From contig NZ_JACVWU010000014.1 of NCBI RefSeq assembly GCF_014596915.1, positions 62,001 through 126,000 of the forward strand: a stretch of DNA of 64,000 nucleotides, in the 5' to 3' direction. Shown here piece by piece: positions 15,742-23,439 of this stretch; positions within the stretch are counted from its first letter, which is position 1, and every line of letters begins with the position of its first letter. A program made the translations under genes and the position numbers. The notes under the pieces are model-generated. The model had not been told where the DNA came from. It was given only the letters and a program-made list of their open reading frames with translations, and ran no database searches. The stretch is from Streptomyces sp. TRM68416. GTDB taxonomy: Bacteria; Actinomycetota; Actinomycetes; Streptomycetales; Streptomycetaceae.

Positions 15742-16590
15742 TCACCCTGTGCCGCCCCGCCTGCGGCGCCGGATCAGTACGGCCGTCAGCAGCAGGGCCG
15801 CGAAGATCACGGCGATCAGCGTCGGGCCGGCGGAGTCCAAGGCGTCGGCCAGGGCGCGCTGGACGGTGGCCGCTGTGTCGATGACGGGGTCGGAGGTGAC
15901 GGCACCGTCCTGGGCGCGGACCTCGTACCAGCCGTAGTAGGCGACGTAGGAACCCACGAGGAGGAGCAGGCCGCCGCCGAGGCGCGGGGCGAGGGCACCC
16001 AGGCGGCGCAGGCGTGTGACGGCCGTCGTCCGGGTGAGCGCGACGGTGAGCGACGCGGCGCCGACGATCAGGCCCATCCCGGCCGCGTACGCGGTGAAGA
16101 GGGCGATGCCCTCGCCGGTGGAACCGCTGCGAAAGGCCGAGACGACGATGGCGAGGAAGGGCGCGATGGTGCAGCCGAGGGAGGCGGTGGCGTAGGCCAT
16201 GCCGAACAGGGCCATCGAGGGCAGGGACCGGGTCACCTTCGGCGCACGCCGCAGCTTCGGCGCGAGCACGGGCAACTGGCGTCCCGCCAGGAGCCAGGCC
16301 CCGGCGACGGCGATGAGGAGGCCGAAGGCGATGGTGAACCAGGGCAGATGCTGCTGGACCTGACCGGCGACGGGCTGGACGGCGAGGCCGAAGACACCGA
16401 AGAGGGCGGCGAACCCGACGGTCATCGCGGCGGTGGCGGCGAGCGCCCGGCCCACGGCCACGCTCCGGCGGGGCGTGTCGTCGCCGAGGACGAGCAGGGA
16501 CAGGTACGCGGGGAGCAGGGCGAAGCCGCACGGGTTGACGGCGGCGAGCATCCCCGCGCCGAGCGCGAGGGCGAGAGGCAGGTCGGCCAT
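15742..16590 (-). CDS. ccdA: Cytochrome c biogenesis/thiol transport protein CcdA
   Basis: 282 residues from ATG 16590. The DsbD-type membrane domain is complete: AVNPCGFALLPAYLSLL in helix 1 and ASLGCTIAPFLAIV in helix 4 give the two redox cysteines that pass electrons across the membrane. About seven helices, ending in a basic tail (RRRRRGG). It follows the thioredoxin-like lipoprotein gene by seven bases, so the pair is one transcription unit that moves reducing power from cytoplasmic thioredoxin to the outside. The longer open frame seen upstream belongs to the end of the lipoprotein gene in another frame. Confidence 0.88.
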   Translation of the reverse strand: MADLPLALALGAGMLAAVNPCGFALLPAYLSLLVLGDDTPRRSVAVGRALAATAAMTVGFAALFGVFGLAVQPVAGQVQQHLPWFTIAFGLLIAVAGAWLLAGRQLPVLAPKLRRAPKVTRSLPSMALFGMAYATASLGCTIAPFLAIVVSAFRSGSTGEGIALFTAYAAGMGLIVGAASLTVALTRTTAVTRLRRLGALAPRLGGGLLLLVGSYVAYYGWYEVRAQDGAVTSDPVIDTAATVQRALADALDSAGPTLIAVIFAALLLTAVLIRRRRRGGTG

Positions 16591-16597
16591 GGCGGGG

Positions 16598-17161
16598 TCA
16601 GCCGGTGACGGCGGCGACCTTCTCCGCCAGGCCTTCACCGCCGGGCAGGACACCCTCGTAGACGGTCTCCCCATTCTTGTCGAGGATCACGTAGTGGCTC
16701 TGCTGGGTCACCTCGAACCGCTTCCACACCTCGCCCTCCTCGTCGGACAGGTGCGGGAAGGAGCCGGTGCCCGTGTCGGCGACGAAGTCGCGCATGGCGG
16801 AGTTCTTGTCCAGGCCCGCGACGCCTACGACGTTCGCCCGGCCCTTGTACTCCTCGGCCACCTTGGCGGTCTCGGCGGCCTGCCCCTTGCACGTGGGGCA
16901 CCAGGGCGCCCAGAACCACAGGACGGCGGGCTTGCCCGCGAGGGACTTCGCGTCGAACGGCTTGCCGTCCACCGTGGTGGCCGTGAAGCTCAGCGCCTGC
17001 GCGACCTTCTCCCCCTCCGCCCCGCCGCCGGCCGTGGCGGGGGACGAGGCCGCCGTCGACGGGGCGGCACCGGCCTCACCGTCGCCGTCGTCGGACCCGC
17101 ATCCGGTGACGGCGAGGGCGGCGGTGGCCAGAACGGCCGGAAGAAGGACGCGGGCGCGCAT
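16598..17161 (-). CDS. TlpA/ResA-like thioredoxin lipoprotein
   Basis: 187 residues. N-terminal lipoprotein signal with lipobox LAVTGC (Cys21), a Ser/Ala/Gly-rich spacer, then a thioredoxin fold with active site LWFWAPWCPTCKGQAAE. The conserved cis-proline loop appears near SHYVILDKNGE. It would sit on the outer face of the membrane and receive electrons from CcdA, encoded directly downstream, to reduce disulfides in exported proteins such as apocytochromes. Start ATG at 17161 is the only one giving an intact signal peptide. Confidence 0.88.
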   Translation of the reverse strand: MRARVLLPAVLATAALAVTGCGSDDGDGEAGAAPSTAASSPATAGGGAEGEKVAQALSFTATTVDGKPFDAKSLAGKPAVLWFWAPWCPTCKGQAAETAKVAEEYKGRANVVGVAGLDKNSAMRDFVADTGTGSFPHLSDEEGEVWKRFEVTQQSHYVILDKNGETVYEGVLPGGEGLAEKVAAVTG

Positions 17162-17441
17162 GAACTGTCTCCTGGATCGGTGGCGGCAGCAGGGGTGAGG
17201 CTATCCCCGCCGCAGCGAGGCGGCGGTCGGCTGCCGCCTTACGGTTTCGTGACGTCAGCCGGCGGCGCCTTTGAGCCGGTCCGGGTCGAGGGCCGTGGTC
17301 CGCTCCGCCCCGGGCCGGCCGCAGCAGGCCGTGGTCGGCGTCGGCGCGCAGTATGGACGTGTGAGCGCTGTGCCTGTCCTGCATGGAGCAGGTGGGTGGG
17401 AGGCACGGTCCGCGCAATGTCTTGGATTGAGGTGATCCACC

Positions 17442-17633
17442 ATGACCCTCCGCTCGATCGCTCACCACCTCGGCCTGCCTGTCCGGCGCGACTCGCAGGA
17501 GGTAGCGAAGATCATCGAGGGGCTCCGCCCCACCCTCGACGAGATCCCTGCCGACAAGCGGGAACGGCTCGCTGCCGAGTGGACCAAGGTTCTCAGTGAA
17601 CGTCACTGGCACCGGCCCTATCTCCGGGACTGA
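17442..17633 (+). CDS. Small hypothetical protein (63 residues)
   Basis: Starts at ATG 17442 with GAGGTGATCC before it. The sequence is mostly helical and charged (LGLPVRRDSQEVAKIIEGL, DEIPADKRERLAAEWTKVL), no membrane segment or cysteine. Codon use is typical for the window, with G or C at nearly all third positions, which supports it as a real gene. No family recognised and no obvious operon partner. Confidence 0.6.
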   Translation: MTLRSIAHHLGLPVRRDSQEVAKIIEGLRPTLDEIPADKRERLAAEWTKVLSERHWHRPYLRD

Positions 17634-17753
17634 GTGCCGCGTCCTCTGATCAGTACCACGACCTCAAGCTGACGGGCAGTCCTGGTTCCCGGAACGGCGG
17701 GGCGCCCAGGTGCGCATCGGGTGGCCTGGCCGAGGTCCTCGACGGAGCCCCGA

Positions 17754-17769
17754 CCGTAGCGGAGCCGCG
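17754..17769. repeat. Dispersed 16-base repeat, copy 1
   Basis: CCGTAGCGGAGCCGCG lies in the gap between the small gene and the MerR gene. The same 16 bases recur at 23855-23870 within the pseudogene region. Exact identity over 16 bases in non-coding DNA is unusual, although GC-rich words can recur by chance. Confidence 0.4.
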
Positions 17770-17818
17770 TCGCGTGCTCGGTGCGACCGAGGTGGGGTGA
17801 GGGGCGTCGAGGAGGCCG

Positions 17819-18235
17819 TCAGCGGACGGCGGTGCCCTGGTTTCGTTGCACCCGCTCGCCGAGGGTGCGTGCGAACTCCTCGGCACGTGCCAGCTGGACG
17901 CGGAGCTTGGTGACCTGTTCGGCCGCGGCCCGCTCGTACTCCCGCACTCGCTCCAGCAGCGGCTCGCGCTCGGTCGGCGTCAGCTCGTCGCCGTCGAGGC
18001 GGTCGGTGGCGTCCAGGAGGTCGCGCATCTGGTCGAGGGTGAAGCCGAGGGGCTTCATCCGGCGGATCACCATGAGCCGCTCGACGTCCCGTTCGGTGTA
18101 GAGGCGGAAGCCGCCCTGAGAACGGGCGGAGGGGACGACCAGGCCGGTCTCCTCGTAGTGCCGGATGGTGCGCAGGGACAGCTCGGTCCGTGCGGCGACC
18201 TCGCCGATCTGCATGTGCTTGCCGTCCACGCTCAC
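17819..18235 (-). CDS. MerR-family transcriptional regulator
   Basis: 138 residues from GTG 18235; ATG 18214 (131 residues, beginning MQIGEVA) is the main alternative and gives the usual family N-terminus. The winged HTH is typical (MQIGEVAARTELSLRTIRHY, then GLVVPSARSQGGFRLYTERD), followed by a dimerising coiled coil (ERVREYERAAAEQVTKLRVQL). There is no cysteine in the C-terminus, so metal sensing of the MerR/CueR type is unlikely. It is divergent from the sulP side, with a 24-bp palindrome between them that is the likely binding site. Confidence 0.85.
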   Translation of the reverse strand: MSVDGKHMQIGEVAARTELSLRTIRHYEETGLVVPSARSQGGFRLYTERDVERLMVIRRMKPLGFTLDQMRDLLDATDRLDGDELTPTEREPLLERVREYERAAAEQVTKLRVQLARAEEFARTLGERVQRNQGTAVR

Positions 18236-18280
18236 CGCATCCCTGACCGTCTCGTCCCCGGCGGATCGAGCCCCGCCGAT

Positions 18281-18304
18281 CTCTACCCTAACGTTAGGGT
18301 AGAG
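18281..18304. promoter_or_regulatory. 24-bp perfect palindrome, probable MerR operator
   Basis: Each half is CTCTACCCTAAC; the second half is its exact reverse complement. It lies 46 bases upstream of the merR start and 359 bases upstream of sulP. On the plus strand a weak -35 (GCCGAT, 18275-18280) and -10 (TAGAGT, 18300-18305) are 19 bases apart, the long spacer typical of MerR-controlled promoters, with the palindrome filling it. Confidence 0.65.
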
Positions 18305-18411
18305 TTGCCGCCGGTGAAGGGCCGGTGTGCCGCCCCTTCGCCGTTGCCGTGCCGGGGCCGATGCCGCCCCCGGCGAAGCCCCGATTCTTGCAGAACAGGC
18401 AGGAGACAAGC

Positions 18412-18450
18412 GTGCGCGAGCCCGTGACGCCCGCCGCCTGCCCGCCGTGA
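18412..18450 (+). CDS. Possible 12-residue leader peptide upstream of sulP
   Basis: GTG at 18412 has a good AGGAG (18402-18406) about six bases upstream and opens a frame reading MREPVTPAACPP before TGA at 18448-18450. It is followed by two hairpin-forming repeats and then, 210 bases on, the sulP start. The peptide ends in a Cys-Pro-Pro run, which is slow to translate. Short ORFs with cysteine codons control sulfur genes in other actinobacteria by translation-coupled attenuation; that role here is inference. Confidence 0.4.
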   Translation: MREPVTPAACPP

Positions 18451-18523
18451 GGCTTCGCCTCCGGACGTGAGCAGGGACGCCCCCGCCGCGGCCCCGAGGG
18501 TTCGCCCCCGGACGTGAGCGAGG
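18449..18523. repeat. Two copies of a hairpin-bearing repeat in the sulP leader
   Basis: Copy 1 (about 18449-18475) and copy 2 (about 18496-18523) share TTCGCCYCCGGACGTGAGC and a preceding GAGG. Copy 1 can fold GAGGC-TTC-GCCTC, copy 2 GGG-TTC-GCCC. They follow directly after the possible leader peptide. Confidence 0.45.
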
Positions 18524-18662
18524 CGGAGCCCGTCACGTCCCCTCCCGACTTCCGGCCCGCCTCGGCAGGCCGTCCGCGGGGTGCCGTCCGGCCTCCCGCG
18601 TCCTCCCGCACGTCCGGCTCGCCGTTGCCGGGCGGGCCCGAGTACGACAGGTTTCCGATCCG

Positions 18663-20174
18663 TTGTCTTCGTCTGCCCCTGCCGTGTCCCCGGCCGCGCT
18701 GCTGCGCGGTCTGAAACCCGAATGGCTCCGTGATCCGAGGGTGTGGCGCACCGAGGTGCTGGCCGGCCTGGTGGTCGCCCTCGCGCTGATCCCCGAGGCG
18801 ATCTCGTTCTCGATCATCGCCGGTGTGGACCCGGCCGTCGGCCTGTTCGCCTCCTTCACCATGGCGGTGACCGTCGCGATCGTGGGCGGCCGCCGCGCGA
18901 TGATCTCCGCCGCCACCGGTGCCGTGGCCCTGGTCATCGCCCCGCTCAACCGCGAGCACGGCCTGGGCTACCTGGTCGCCGCCGTCATCCTCGCCGGTGT
19001 GTTCCAGGTCGTGCTGGGCGCCCTCGGGGTCGCGAAGCTGATGCGGTTCATCCCGCGCTCGGTGATGGTCGGCTTCGTGAACTCCCTCGCGATCCTGATC
19101 TTCATGGCGCAGGTGCCGGAGATGCGGAACGTGCCCTGGGCCGTCTATCCGCTGATCGCCGCCGGGCTGGCGTTGATGGTGTTCTTCCCGAGGATCACCA
19201 CGGTGGTCCCGGCGCCGCTGGTGTCCATCCTCGTCCTGACCGTGATCACGGTCGCGGCCGGGATCGCGGTGCCCACCGTGGGCGACAAGGGCGCCCTGCC
19301 GTCGTCGCTTCCGGTGCCCGGCCTCCCGGACGTGCCGTTCACGACGGACACCCTGACCACGATCGCCCCGTACGCCTTCGCCATGGCGCTGGTCGGGCTG
19401 ATGGAGTCGCTGATGACGGCCAAGCTGGTCGACGACATCACCGACACCCACTCCAACAAGACGCGCGAGTCCGTCGGACAGGGCATCGCCAACATCGTCA
19501 CCGGCTTCTTCGGCGGCATGGGCGGCTGCGCCATGATCGGCCAGACGATGATCAACGTGAAGGTGTCCGGCGCCCGCACCCGTCTGTCGACCTTCCTGGC
19601 CGGCGCCTTCCTGATGGTGCTGTGCATCGTCTTCGGGCCGGTCGTCTCCGACATCCCCATGGCCGCCCTGGTCGCCGTGATGGTCATGGTGTCGTTCGCG
19701 ACGTTCGACTGGCACTCCGTCGCGCCGAAGACGCTCAGGCGGATGCCGGCCGGGGAGATCACCGTCATGGTGGTCACCGTCGCGGTCGTCGTCGCCACGC
19801 ACAACCTGGCCATCGGCGTGGTCGTCGGCTCGCTCACCGCGATGGTCGTCTTCGCCCGGCGCGTCGCCCACCTCGCCGAGGTCACCGCCGTCGTCGACCC
19901 CGACCGCACCACCGTCGTCTACCGGGTGACCGGCGAACTCTTCTTCGCCTCCTCCAACGACCTCGTCGGGCAGTTCGACTACGCCGGCGACCCCGAGAAG
20001 GTCGTCGTCGACCTGTCCGCCGCGCACATCTGGGACGCCTCCTCCGTGGCCGCGCTCGACGCCATCGAGACCAAGTACGCCCAGCGCGGCAAGAGCGTCG
20101 AGATCACCGGGCTGAACGAGCCGAGCGCCCACCTCCACGACCGGCTCAGCGGCGAACTCACGGCCGGCCACTGA
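18663..20174 (+). CDS. SulP-family anion transporter with STAS domain
   Basis: 503 residues from TTG 18663. The membrane domain has ten or more helices with family motifs ALALIPEAISFSIIAGVDP, ISAATGAVALVIAPL, VGFVNSLAILIFMAQ and GGMGGCAMIGQTMINVKV. The C-terminal STAS domain (about residues 405-500) has the VVVDLSAAHIWDASSVAALD core. SulP proteins carry sulfate, bicarbonate or related anions; the substrate is not readable here, though this short bacterial subtype is often annotated as a sulfate permease. No start with a clear ribosome site precedes it, and ATG is absent nearby. It converges with the deazaflavin nitroreductase gene, three bases apart. Confidence 0.85.
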   Translation: MSSSAPAVSPAALLRGLKPEWLRDPRVWRTEVLAGLVVALALIPEAISFSIIAGVDPAVGLFASFTMAVTVAIVGGRRAMISAATGAVALVIAPLNREHGLGYLVAAVILAGVFQVVLGALGVAKLMRFIPRSVMVGFVNSLAILIFMAQVPEMRNVPWAVYPLIAAGLALMVFFPRITTVVPAPLVSILVLTVITVAAGIAVPTVGDKGALPSSLPVPGLPDVPFTTDTLTTIAPYAFAMALVGLMESLMTAKLVDDITDTHSNKTRESVGQGIANIVTGFFGGMGGCAMIGQTMINVKVSGARTRLSTFLAGAFLMVLCIVFGPVVSDIPMAALVAVMVMVSFATFDWHSVAPKTLRRMPAGEITVMVVTVAVVVATHNLAIGVVVGSLTAMVVFARRVAHLAEVTAVVDPDRTTVVYRVTGELFFASSNDLVGQFDYAGDPEKVVVDLSAAHIWDASSVAALDAIETKYAQRGKSVEITGLNEPSAHLHDRLSGELTAGH

Positions 20175-20177
20175 GGC

Positions 20178-20678
20178 TCAGGCCCGGCGCCGCCCCTCGG
20201 CGGCGTCGAGCCGGACGAAGGGGACGGCCCGGCCCGCCTCGCGGTACGACGCCTCCCTCCCGTCGACGGGGAGGCCCATGAAGGAGCACAGCCGACGGGC
20301 GGCCCGCGGGTGGCGCCGCGCGTAGTCGACCATGATCTCGGCGCCCTGGTCGGGCGTGAGGAAACGGGCGGTGACGGCGTGCGGGCGGGTGCCGAACCGG
20401 ATGAGGGTCTTGGGCTGCCTGCGCAGATTGCGGTACCAGTCGGCCCGCGGGCCGAACCCGGAGGCGACGGTCCAGCCGTCCGGGCCGTAGGCCACCACTT
20501 CGAGGACCGCCTTGCGGTCGAGACCACTGACGCGGCCGGTGTGGTGCAGCAGCAGGAACCGCCGCCCCAGCAGCGGGCCGAGCCCGACACCGAAGAGCAG
20601 GATCGGCAAACGGAGGGCCAGACGTCGCCATCCGATGGGGAGTTGAGGGCGGCGGAGTGTGGTGTCTCGGTGTGCCAT
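20178..20678 (-). CDS. Deazaflavin (F420)-dependent nitroreductase-family protein
   Basis: 166 residues from ATG 20678, with GGAAGGCGAGC in front. A basic amphipathic N-terminus leads into the split-barrel DDN-like fold: FLLLHHTGRVSGLDRKAVLEVV, then VASGFGPRADWYRNLRRQPK, then VTARFLTPDQGAEIMVDYARRHPRAARRL. The GRVSG and GPRADWYRNL segments match the F420-binding face of the family (mycobacterial Ddn relatives). Such proteins reduce quinones or other acceptors with reduced F420 at the membrane. The longer frame upstream is discarded because it is antisense to the phosphatase start. Confidence 0.75.
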   Translation of the reverse strand: MAHRDTTLRRPQLPIGWRRLALRLPILLFGVGLGPLLGRRFLLLHHTGRVSGLDRKAVLEVVAYGPDGWTVASGFGPRADWYRNLRRQPKTLIRFGTRPHAVTARFLTPDQGAEIMVDYARRHPRAARRLCSFMGLPVDGREASYREAGRAVPFVRLDAAEGRRRA

Positions 20679-20760
20679 GCTCGCCTTCCGTGCGCCGGAC
20701 GGGTCGGCTCCCGGGCTCGATTGCGGTAAAGCAGCAGAGACGGGAACCGTCTCACGTGGG

Positions 20761-20785
20761 CCACCTTTGCATAGTCTAAAGGTGG
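20761..20785. promoter_or_regulatory. Inverted repeat in the divergent promoter region
   Basis: CCACCTTT and AAAGGTGG pair exactly over a 9-base loop, in the gap between the divergent nitroreductase (start 20678) and phosphatase (start 20848) genes. The inner part reads TTTGCATA, the same half-site as in the palindrome at 22559, which hints at one regulator, possibly the neighbouring MarR protein. Confidence 0.45.
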
Positions 20786-20847
20786 GGGAGGGGCGCCTGC
20801 GGGGCGAGGGGCGGCTCTCAAGGGCCGCGACATCGCTGGAGTACGTC

Positions 20848-21939
20848 ATGACCGACCGGAAGCCGCCGTCGAACCGGACCCTGCTGTCCTGGATGCCGAT
20901 CGTCGTCATGGCCGTGGTGGCGGTCATGGACGTTGTGGCCGGGCCGAGCGTCGGCTTCCTCCCCCTCGTCTCGCTCGGCCCGGCGTTCGCCGGACTGGTC
21001 GGCGGGTGGCGTCGTACCGCCTGGTTCGGCTGCGCGGCCATGGTGCTGTGCATGGGACTCGGCTGGTACGACGAACTCCTCGACGACCGCCGCGGCTACA
21101 TCGCGGTGGCTTCGGTGGCGGGTGTGACCGGCGTGAGCATCGCGGCGGCTGTGATGCGTTCGCGTCAGGAGGGGGAACTGGCCAGTGTGCGGTCGATCGC
21201 GGAGGTGGCCCAGCGGGTGCTGCTGCGGCCGGTGCCGTTGACCGCGGGGCCGTTGCAGGCTGCGGTGTCGTACACGTCGGCGGTGGCGGAGGCACGGATC
21301 GGCGGGGATCTGTACGAGGTGGTGGCCTCGCCGCACGGTATCCGGGTGATCGTGGGTGATGTGCAGGGCAAGGGGTTGGCGGCGGTGGAAACCGCGGCGG
21401 TGGTGCTGGGGGCGTTCCGGGAGGCGGCGCACGACGAGCCGGATCTGGTGGGTGTGGGGGAGCGGCTGGAGCGGAGCGTGGCGCGGGAACTGGAAGGGGA
21501 GAAGTTCGTCACCGCGATCCTCGCCGAGATCGGCACGGATCACGGTGCTCTGCTGCTCAACTACGGTCATCCGGCGCCGATGGTGCTACACCGGGACGGG
21601 ACGGTCGACTTCCCGCAGCCGCCCGCCTTCGCCCTTCCGCTGGGCCTGGGTGCGCACGGGAGCGAGGGCCCGAAGCCGTATCGGGTGGAGTTCGCGCCCG
21701 GTGATCAGCTGTTGCTCTACACCGACGGTGTCACCGAGGCCCGGGACGCGGAGGGCCGCTTCTATCCCGTCGGCGAGCGGGCGTATCTGCTGAAGGACCC
21801 GGACGCGAACCGTGCTCTGGAGGCCTTGCGCACGGATCTGGCTCAGCACGTCGAGGGACCGGCCCACGACGACGCCGCGATGCTGCTGCTGCGCTACCAC
21901 GGTCACGAGGGGGAGGCCGCGCCCCCGTCGGAGGGGTGA
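20848..21939 (+). CDS. Membrane-anchored PP2C-type (SpoIIE/RsbU) serine phosphatase
   Basis: 363 residues from ATG 20848. The N-terminus has three or four hydrophobic segments (MPIVVMAVVAVMDVVAG, FLPLVSLGPAFAGLVGG, TAWFGCAAMVLCMGLG, AVASVAGVTGVSIAAAVM). The rest is a SpoIIE phosphatase domain with the metal-binding motifs EARIGGDLYEVV, VIVGDVQGKGLAA, LLLYTDGVTEARD and a final GPAHDDAAMLLLR. Enzymes of this type dephosphorylate anti-sigma antagonist proteins, and the many streptomycete copies act in sigma-factor switching. No sensor domain beyond the membrane part is visible. It is 30 bases upstream of the MarR gene. Confidence 0.85.
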   Translation: MTDRKPPSNRTLLSWMPIVVMAVVAVMDVVAGPSVGFLPLVSLGPAFAGLVGGWRRTAWFGCAAMVLCMGLGWYDELLDDRRGYIAVASVAGVTGVSIAAAVMRSRQEGELASVRSIAEVAQRVLLRPVPLTAGPLQAAVSYTSAVAEARIGGDLYEVVASPHGIRVIVGDVQGKGLAAVETAAVVLGAFREAAHDEPDLVGVGERLERSVARELEGEKFVTAILAEIGTDHGALLLNYGHPAPMVLHRDGTVDFPQPPAFALPLGLGAHGSEGPKPYRVEFAPGDQLLLYTDGVTEARDAEGRFYPVGERAYLLKDPDANRALEALRTDLAQHVEGPAHDDAAMLLLRYHGHEGEAAPPSEG

Positions 21940-21969
21940 GCGGGGACCTCGGCACGGTAGAAAGGACCC

Positions 21970-22506
21970 ATGCCCAAACGCGAGGTCCCCTCTGGGGCGG
22001 TGGACGACGTGGACGCGGTGACCCGCGCGGTGCTGACCGCCTCGCGGCTGCTGGTGGCGGTCTCCGCCCGTTCCCTGGCCGCGGTGGAGGAGCGGGTGAC
22101 GCTCGCGCAGTTCCGGATGCTGGTGGTGCTCTCCACGCGCGGGGCCACCAAGCTGGTCGCGCTCGCCGACCTCCTCCAGGTCGCGCCCTCCACGGCGATG
22201 CGCATGGTCGACCGGTTGATCACGGCCGGTCTCGCCGACCGGCAGGCCAACCCCGACGACCGCCGTGAGACGCTGCTGCGGCTCACCGACGAGGGCCGGC
22301 GCACGGTGGAGGACGTCACCGCCCGGCGCCGGGCCGAAATCGCCGGAATCGTCGAACGCCTCACCCCGGCCCAGCGGCTGGCCCTCGTCGAGGCGCTGGC
22401 CGCCTTCAACGAGGCCGGGGGAGAACCCCCGGCGCCCGTGCCGGACGACGCGGAGCCGCATCCGCTGGGCTGGGTGGTGGAACCGACCCCCGCCCGCGAC
22501 GCCTGA
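21970..22506 (+). CDS. MarR-family transcriptional regulator
   Basis: 178 residues from ATG 21970, with AAAGGACCC before it. Winged HTH: VTLAQFRMLVVLSTRGATKL, LADLLQVAPSTAMRMVDRLITAGLADRQANPDDRRETLLRLTDEG, the DDRR wing being typical. A short acidic, proline-rich tail follows (PPAPVPDDAEPHPLG). Likely senses an aromatic or oxidative ligand, as MarR proteins do, but nothing names it. It follows the phosphatase in the same direction. Confidence 0.85.
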   Translation: MPKREVPSGAVDDVDAVTRAVLTASRLLVAVSARSLAAVEERVTLAQFRMLVVLSTRGATKLVALADLLQVAPSTAMRMVDRLITAGLADRQANPDDRRETLLRLTDEGRRTVEDVTARRRAEIAGIVERLTPAQRLALVEALAAFNEAGGEPPAPVPDDAEPHPLGWVVEPTPARDA

Positions 22507-22558
22507 ACGGTGCGGGGCGGCGTGGGCACCGGCCGCGTTTCCCGACCCGGTGCACGTT

Positions 22559-22571
22559 TTGCATAATGCAA
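22559..22571. promoter_or_regulatory. MarR-type palindrome TTGCATAATGCAA
   Basis: TTGCAT-A-ATGCAA is a perfect palindrome 53 bases after the marR stop and 159 bases before the next gene. AT-rich palindromes of this length are typical MarR operators. It shares TTTGCATA with 20766-20773. Confidence 0.5.
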
Positions 22572-22678
22572 GGGAATCCGGCCGAGATGCGGCCTGCTGC
22601 CTGATCCCGGCAACTCCGACGCGCGTCCATGTCCGGCCGAAAGCAGTGCGGGGCACCGGTCCGGCACACCAGGATGTC

Positions 22679-22714
22679 GGACGCGAAGGACGCGAAGGAC
22701 GCGAAGGACGCGGA
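22679..22714. repeat. Four tandem copies of a 9-bp unit
   Basis: GGACGCGAA is repeated three times, then GGACGCGGA, directly before the ribosome site of the next gene. Tandem units of nine bases invite slippage and could alter spacing of the leader. Confidence 0.7.
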
Positions 22715-22729
22715 GAGGGGAGACGGCAC

Positions 22730-23431
22730 ATGCGGCGCAGACGCCGGCCCCTCGCCGTGCCCGAACCGCATCTCCTGGGGCATCTGCGCAGCGCCGTGTG
22801 GGGACCGGCCGAGTTCGTCGGTCTGCCGCCGTGGTGGCTGACGGCCGAGGGGCTGCTGGCCGGGACAGCGGCGGTCGGCGGGATCCTCGCGGCCACCCTG
22901 GCCGGTACCTGGTACGGGATTCCCGGGTTGGCGGACGGTGAGGGCGGCCTGGTGTGTGCCGCCGCGCTCGTGGTCTACCTCTGCGTGGTGCGGGCCGGCC
23001 GGGCGCTGGTCGGCATCGCCGCCGTCCTGGGCGTCTGCCTCGCCCTCCAGGCGCCCCAGGCGGCCGTGGGCCTGGTGCTGGCGGAGCGGGGGCGCGTGGA
23101 GTCCACGGTGGTGATCTCGGTCGAGGGCGGGCCCGGAGCCGTCTCCGGCCGCGGGCTCTACCTCTGTTCGGTGGCCGACCGCAACGGCGTTCCCCTGAAG
23201 CGACAGATCCGACGCGGCTGCGAGCAGGCCACCCGACCCGGCGACGCGCTCACCGTCGTGTACGACACGCAGGGACGGATCCCGCCACGCGGCGTGGGCA
23301 GCGGCCTGCCCTGGCGGGAACCGCTGCGCGCGCTGGGCGGCTGGGCAGCGGCGCTGATCGCGGTGGTCGCGTTCGCGGTCGTACGGTCCTTCCGGCTGTC
23401 CCCCGCCGTGGAGGAACCGCCCGCTTCGTGA
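22730..23431 (+). CDS. Membrane protein of unknown function
   Basis: 233 residues from ATG 22730, with GGGGAG upstream. The N-terminus is very basic (MRRRRRPLAVPEPH). Hydrophobic segments: about 45-65 (LLAGTAAVGGILAATLAGTWYG), 75-90 (LVCAAALVVYLCVV), 95-120 (LVGIAAVLGVCLALQAPQAAVGLVL) and near the C-terminus (WAAALIAVVAFAVV). A soluble stretch of about 80 residues between the last two (ESTVVISVEG, LCSVADRNGVPLKRQIRRGC) would form an extracytoplasmic domain with two cysteines. No family recognised. Confidence 0.65.
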   Translation: MRRRRRPLAVPEPHLLGHLRSAVWGPAEFVGLPPWWLTAEGLLAGTAAVGGILAATLAGTWYGIPGLADGEGGLVCAAALVVYLCVVRAGRALVGIAAVLGVCLALQAPQAAVGLVLAERGRVESTVVISVEGGPGAVSGRGLYLCSVADRNGVPLKRQIRRGCEQATRPGDALTVVYDTQGRIPPRGVGSGLPWREPLRALGGWAAALIAVVAFAVVRSFRLSPAVEEPPAS

Positions 23432-23439
23432 TCCCGCGA

